From Chondrosia reniformis (lineage: Eukaryota; Porifera; Demospongiae; Chondrillida; Chondrillidae): a stretch of 64,000 nt of DNA. Under the pieces are notes generated by a model. It made no database searches, was not told where the DNA came from, and was given only the letters and a program-made list of their open reading frames with translations. The stretch covers positions 1,116,001-1,180,000 of the forward strand of contig OX359201.1 of NCBI GenBank assembly GCA_947172415.1, given 5' to 3'. Positions within the stretch are counted from its first letter, which is position 1. Every line of letters begins with the position of its first letter. Both the position numbers and the translations under genes were made by a program. Below, one piece after another: positions 59,061-64,000 of the stretch.

Positions 59061-61199
59061 TTATATTTCAGTCTGAATGTAAAGCTCCACATTCCTAGTT
59101 GCAATAGCTTCATCAGATCTTGTTTGATCACCACACCAGCGAACCTCTATATTATCAGTAGAAGGAGTTGTTAGTTTCTTCCTAAACCAAGGTTGGTCTG
59201 GATTATCACAGCATGTAGAACCAGAGACACAAGAGACACCAGAACTGTCCCACAGACGATCAGGATAGACTATTAGTTCCCAGTTAGTGTTTGGATTTCC
59301 AGTGTCACAATAATAGTCTCCTCCGACAAAACTTGGTGGTCTAGCAGTGCCACTTCCACCTGATGAACAAGGACACTTGGAATTAGGGTGGGGCTGTACT
59401 GCATTTTCTTGTAGTCCAACAACGTAGCTCCAAATATGTTGCCGTGGTGATCCTTGGGTAATTGAAATACCATTCATATAAGGTCCATCAATTGTGTATG
59501 AGGAACTAGCGCCAAATGCATCTGGTGAGTTCCACTGGTAAGCTTCAATCATTCCACACACCTCTTTAATCTCCTTTCCAAGACTATCGAAGTACACTGA
59601 ACTACAACCTACATCAACTGATCTCCTGCAATACCATCTCTTGTTATAAGCAAACCTCTCAAGAGATGGAGGACACTCTGCCAAGTGACGACTAGTATAG
59701 AAGTAGCCTATTCTCATCCATGCTCCCTCTCCGCAATAATGGTGTCCTTGAAGGTAGCAGTAGATCTTAAGAGTAGAGTTGTCTCTGGAGTTCCTTATCC
59801 AATACCATCCATTGTGGCTTTGTGGGTTATTCTTTACTATCTGATCACAGCTATCAGCTGGATAGTCGTAGGAGAGTCCAAGTTGAGTCTGTCCATTCTT
59901 CAGTTCAATCTGATCATCTATGTAGTCCTTAGATTGCTGTTGGAGTTGAGTGGTGATTCTGTTCTCAGTGTTTGTATCCAGTATGGTAATACCAGGTGGT
60001 CCAACCTGTCCAGGAGGTCCAGATCTTCCAGGTGGTCCTGGCTGTCCAGATGGACCAGAAGGTCCACTAGTACCAGGTGGACCAGGGGGACCTACAAGAT
60101 GAGAGAATTGTAAAATAGAGGCGACTGTTTAAATCATATCCCTTATTTATGTTTAAATGGCGCAACCTTGTGCATCCTTCTGGAATTCGACAGGTGTATG
60201 CATAGTGTTCTTTAATCTATGTTGTACGTGAGCGATGGGTGATGATGAGCGATGGGTAATATTGAGTGATGACTATTGAATTGCCAGGTTTGACAACGGG
60301 TGCAAGCCAGTCGACTATTCAGCGCCAAAGGGTTTTGCAGGGTTAGACGACACACCTGGAGATGGATGGTCTATTAGCATGCTTTCTTTGCTTTCTTTTT
60401 TTGCTAAGCTGAACTGTATGACAGTTAGTCCTATAGTCCTATAGCATAATGTATGCATGTGTGTGTACCTGTGTATGTATGTGTATTTGTATGTAAGTGC
60501 TTGCCCTCACAATGTCTTGTATTCTACTAGTAGTAGTTAATGTGTAAATAGGAGATTTGTGTACAACTATGAGAATTAAAGGTTTAAATATAAGTATTCA
60601 TATTCAGGTCAACTGATAATACAATATGATTAATATCATGCAGGTTAGCTGCTAGTTGTGTATTTCCTCACCTGATGGTCCTATATCTCCTCTTGGTCCA
60701 ACAGGACCCTCTACTCCTTGTACTCCTTGTAATCCCGTACTACCTGTATATATAGGAAGCATTTATATTATATCCAAAAATACAATCTTTTGTTATTATA
60801 CTAATATAGTAGGTGATAATAAATCTAAGATAGTATGATTATTCATATGTTGAAGGTGTATCCTCTTATATAGTCAAAATTAGATATATCATTGCAATGA
60901 AAGAGCAAAAAGTGACTTGTACGTAATTCTAGTATCATTAATCTGTTGAATACAATACCTCTTGGTCCTGGATTTCCCCTTGGACCCACTGGACCCTCCC
61001 CTCCCTGTGGACCTGGAGGACCAGCTGGCCCTTGTGCTCCAGGAGGTCCAGTGGGTCCATCACGTCCATCCCTTCCAGGTACTCCACGAAAAGTCAATTG
61101 AAACTCTGTAACATTATCAGCAGTAAAGTCAGCTACATCACTGTAGACCTGATATAACTGAGAGACAAGGAGAAACAGGATAACTCCAAAGACAGTCAT
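59061..61199 (-). CDS. collectin-like secreted protein, copy K
   Basis: Seen: exons 60959-61199, 60672-60743 and 59061-60091; 447 aa, the longest copy. Type I signal variant ([20 protein letters not shown]), partly like A/B. Beta N-lobe as in C and H; type Y end ([10 protein letters not shown]), the same as A. Loops: [34 protein letters not shown], the longest loop 2; [13 protein letters not shown], close to A (NTNWEPIVYPDRL). These shared pieces suggest past exchange between the left inverted pair and the right array. Exon 2 reads [10 protein letters not shown]. Confidence 0.9.
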
Positions 61200-63392
61200 T
61201 TTGAAACTACGTATCCTTGTCTCTATATAGAATCATCTCAATAATAGTGTAATTTAGGGTATCTGCAATACGTATATAGTACAATATAGCAACTCATAAC
61301 AAGCCATTAATTTACCTACGTAATATGAAGACTATCAATAATATTCATTGAAAGTTGCATGTAACCCACAAGTTGACCTTACAGTATGTCTGTCTAATTT
61401 CTTGAGTTAATTTAATAATGTTTTTATGTTAATGTTGTTAATGTAATAATTTAATAATGTTGTTTTTGTTTTGATGGAGCATAGTACGTATATAGGACCT
61501 TAATTGGTCCCAAACAGTGCACAGATGTCCTACGTATATAGCATATATACAACCATACAGCCGCTGTATAGTCTAGCTAAACTGTAGTTGATATCTATGC
61601 CAACAACTGATTCTGTAGTATACTTGTTGATTGTTAGTATAGGTGACACATCCAGGGTGTGCTTTTCATGTGTTTAGCTCAGGCAAAGTTTCTGTTCATT
61701 TATTAAACAGTACTACGTATGTCTCATTCAATGCACTGATTTGTGAACACAAATAGGTTTTCCCAGTTTTATTAAAATAGACATGCACAGCATTTTATTA
61801 AAGGGTCACCTTTTTATGCCCTTGTTTACAAGTTACAAGTGCTATAACCAGAAACCATGCATGTATACATATATACAAGCCCAATCACTTTACATATGTG
61901 TGTTATATGTGTATGTGAATGCAGTGAAATATTATGCTCTTACCTCACTCTTCAGTTACAAGGTACATCAAATTTACTGTTGTTAATTGAGATCTTTTAG
62001 GCAGGCATGGCTGTTTTGAAATTAAATGAAACAAATGTAATTGATAAGCCAGCTTATATTAAACACAAAAATACATGTGTCTGTGATGTAGGATTGATAA
62101 TTCCACTTACCTAATTAGTGTATAGCTTCATGAGTAGTATCACTGACATTCCACATTATGGTATAAGAAAACAGTTGTACATTGTAGTTGGATGGATTCT
62201 TCTACCAATACAGTGGGAGAGGCCATCCATAGGGTGACCTATGAGTATCTTTGGTGATTCAAAATGTCATGATTAAGAGTGTATAAATGTGCAGTATATT
62301 GTATGAATAATTGAAGAGAAAATTCAGATCACAAATACATAATTATAATAAGTATCAATTTGAAACATCATGAAGAGCGAAAAACATGAAAGAAGCAACT
62401 GTCTGGAATCGAACCCAGGACAGCTGATTATGACCACCAGTGCTCTGCCACTAATACTCCATCCATGTTGTGTATGTAACATTTCTAGACCCCTCTCTTT
62501 CCCCTCTTATAACTACAAGAAAGTGATTAGTATTTATTTACTAATTGGTGGTGAGTCTCACCCCAGCCCCTTCTCCAGTGGGAGAGGCCATCTTAACCAA
62601 TGAGTCACTCAGTATGTATGTCTGATCTCATTAGTCGGACTCTTAAAGCTTTGGATATGTATTTGTGATTATGTATTCATACCTGTGAGTTGAAGTTTCA
62701 TGTGTTTAATTGCCGAGCTACAGTACGTACGTATAAAGTGAGGCAACAGAGATGGCCCCCGTTTGTATGTATATATACGTATATATCCATTCCAGTCAAC
62801 CCGAGACACCTCACTCAATTGCACAAGCTTCTATTATCTATTATAGGTCTTACACAACAAACGCACCAAAGAACATACGTTTATATTCGTCCCAGGCAAA
62901 TCGGGATACCTTGCTCGATTGCATAAGCTTCAGTATATCTAGTATACTTATCAACAAAAGCCTTCACTTTTCTATGTAACTCTTGCAAAAAGGAATAAGA
63001 AAGAGCAAGGAAGGCTTCAGACTTCAAAGACCTGTATACCCAAGTTATTAATTAAATAGTTTGTTTTAGTTGATAGACTGTACATGTATTTAGATAAAAG
63101 TTTGCGCATCTTAAACCTATTGTATTTGAAGATCTAGAGTGACCCATAGTACTGTTATTAGATTTCAGTATGTATACTACTTACAGGAGGTAACTCTGTA
63201 TATACACATGAATGTACATCTTTAATTTCATTCATGTAAAGAGATAATTTTCACATACATGTAAATTTGTTTGTGGAGTTTCAGATCAATTTTGTTATTT
63301 CTATTTGTATGCTGATATGCTGATTAATATGGTTAAGTATGGTTAGTACTACATGTATATTGTCCAAACAGTATTCTTTACTGTTTTGTTGA
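61200..63392. repeat. type I intergenic module between K and L
   Basis: Seen: most divergent type I module. It keeps the SINE piece (62401-62464). The conserved small frame is disrupted near 62752-62990, where the segment 'tcccaggcaaatcgggatac' is a second, changed copy of 'tccagtcaacccgagacac'. Confidence 0.65.
62401..62464 (-). repeat. tRNA-derived SINE piece, copy 4
   Basis: Seen: B-box GGTTCGATTCC and A-box-like AGTGGCAGAGCACTGG on the minus strand, one base longer near the 5' side than the other copies. Confidence 0.6.
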
Positions 63393-64000
63393 TTACATGT
63401 CATTAGTCTTTATGAACAGCTCCACTTGCCTAGTTGCAGTAAACTCATTTGATCTTGGTTCATCAGCACACCAACGAACCTCTATATTATCAGTAGAAGG
63501 AGTTGTTAGTTTCTTCCTAAACCAAGGTTGGTCTGGATTGTCACAGCATGTAGAACCAGAGACGCAAGAGACACCAGAACTGTCCCACAGACGATCAGAA
63601 TAGACTACTCCTTCGAAATTACTATTTGGATTTCCAGTGTCACAATAGTAGTCTCCTCCAACAAAACTTGGTGGACTAGCAGTACCACTTCCACCTGATG
63701 AGCAAGGACATTGGTGGTATGAAGACTGTGCTGTGTTATGAACTCCTATAACATAACTCCAAATGTGTTGCCGTGGTGATCCTTGGGTAATAGAAATGCC
63801 ATCCATATAAGGTCCATCAATTGTTTCAGAAGAACTAGATTGAAATGCATCTGGACTTCCAAACTGATAAGCTTCAATCATTCCACACACCTCTTTAATC
63901 TCCTTTCCAAGATTATCAAAGTACACTGAACTACAACCTCCATCAACTGATCTCCTGCAATACCTCTTATTGTTGTAAGTAAAAGTGTTCAGATTTGAAG
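63393..64000 (-). CDS. collectin-like secreted protein, copy L (3' part)
   Basis: Seen: the head exon runs open from the stop at 63393 to the window edge; the start, stalk and neck lie beyond. Visible text begins [19 protein letters not shown], with NNKRYC intermediate between alpha (NGKQYC) and beta (NKRWYC) forms. Loops: [45 protein letters not shown]. Type X end (FIKTNDM), as in I. By the four-gene period it corresponds to H. Confidence 0.88.
   Translation of the reverse strand, partial: SNLNTFTYNNKRYCRRSVDGGCSSVYFDNLGKEIKEVCGMIEAYQFGSPDAFQSSSSETIDGPYMDGISITQGSPRQHIWSYVIGVHNTAQSSYHQCPCSSGGSGTASPPSFVGGDYYCDTGNPNSNFEGVVYSDRLWDSSGVSCVSGSTCCDNPDQPWFRKKLTTPSTDNIEVRWCADEPRSNEFTATRQVELFIKTNDM

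Noticed and set aside
31000-64000. Patatin (PNPLA catalytic) exons between array genes
   Set aside because: I looked for continuation of the cNMP and patatin text on the plus strand and saw only array shadows and repeat-derived frames. A short divergent exon could still be missed by eye.

Overview
This window looks like animal nuclear DNA: split genes with short GT-AG introns, metazoan gene families, a U1 snRNA gene and degenerate retroelements. AT-rich compact gene spacing, frequent TACGTA strings and a secreted collagen-headed family of a type found in sponges and cnidarians suggest a demosponge, possibly Amphimedon-like. The species is inference. Exons below were joined by hand from reading frame, GT/AG sites and phase.

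Left part (1-13.4 kb) holds ordinary housekeeping genes. An HSD17B8-like short-chain dehydrogenase (3' end only, +) converges on a complete THG1 tRNA-His guanylyltransferase (-). An FCF2/DNTTIP2-like ribosome-biogenesis factor (-) and a PTRH1-type peptidyl-tRNA hydrolase (+) are divergent, with 64 bp between start codons.

From 13.66 kb to the right edge the window is dominated by one multigene family: one relic and twelve copies, here called A to L. A typical member encodes a signal peptide, 34 uninterrupted Gly-X-Y triplets, a short helical neck, and a Cys-rich head of about 290 residues whose first part resembles the start of a fibrinogen-related domain. This is the layout of collectins and ficolins. 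A and B are an inverted pair with almost no stalk, flanking a spacer full of transposon debris. C and D-L are on the minus strand. D-L form a tandem array in which order, signal-peptide type, 3'-end type and intergenic type repeat every four genes (about 15-16 kb). Copy I carries a fused double signal peptide and a deletion of stalk, neck and splice acceptor. The heads share a fixed cysteine scaffold with several short, highly variable segments. A diversified, soluble recognition or matrix protein family is the most interesting candidate system here; its function is inference.

Between C and D (22.6-31.0 kb) lies the 5' half of a PNPLA6/7 (neuropathy target esterase) homolog on the plus strand, with an N-terminal membrane anchor and two cyclic-nucleotide-binding-like domains. 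It stops after exon 17 with no patatin catalytic exons seen in the next 33 kb. Its introns hold an antisense two-exon gene with a C-terminal PIP-box, a U1 snRNA gene, a minisatellite made of splice-donor-like units, and transposon relics.
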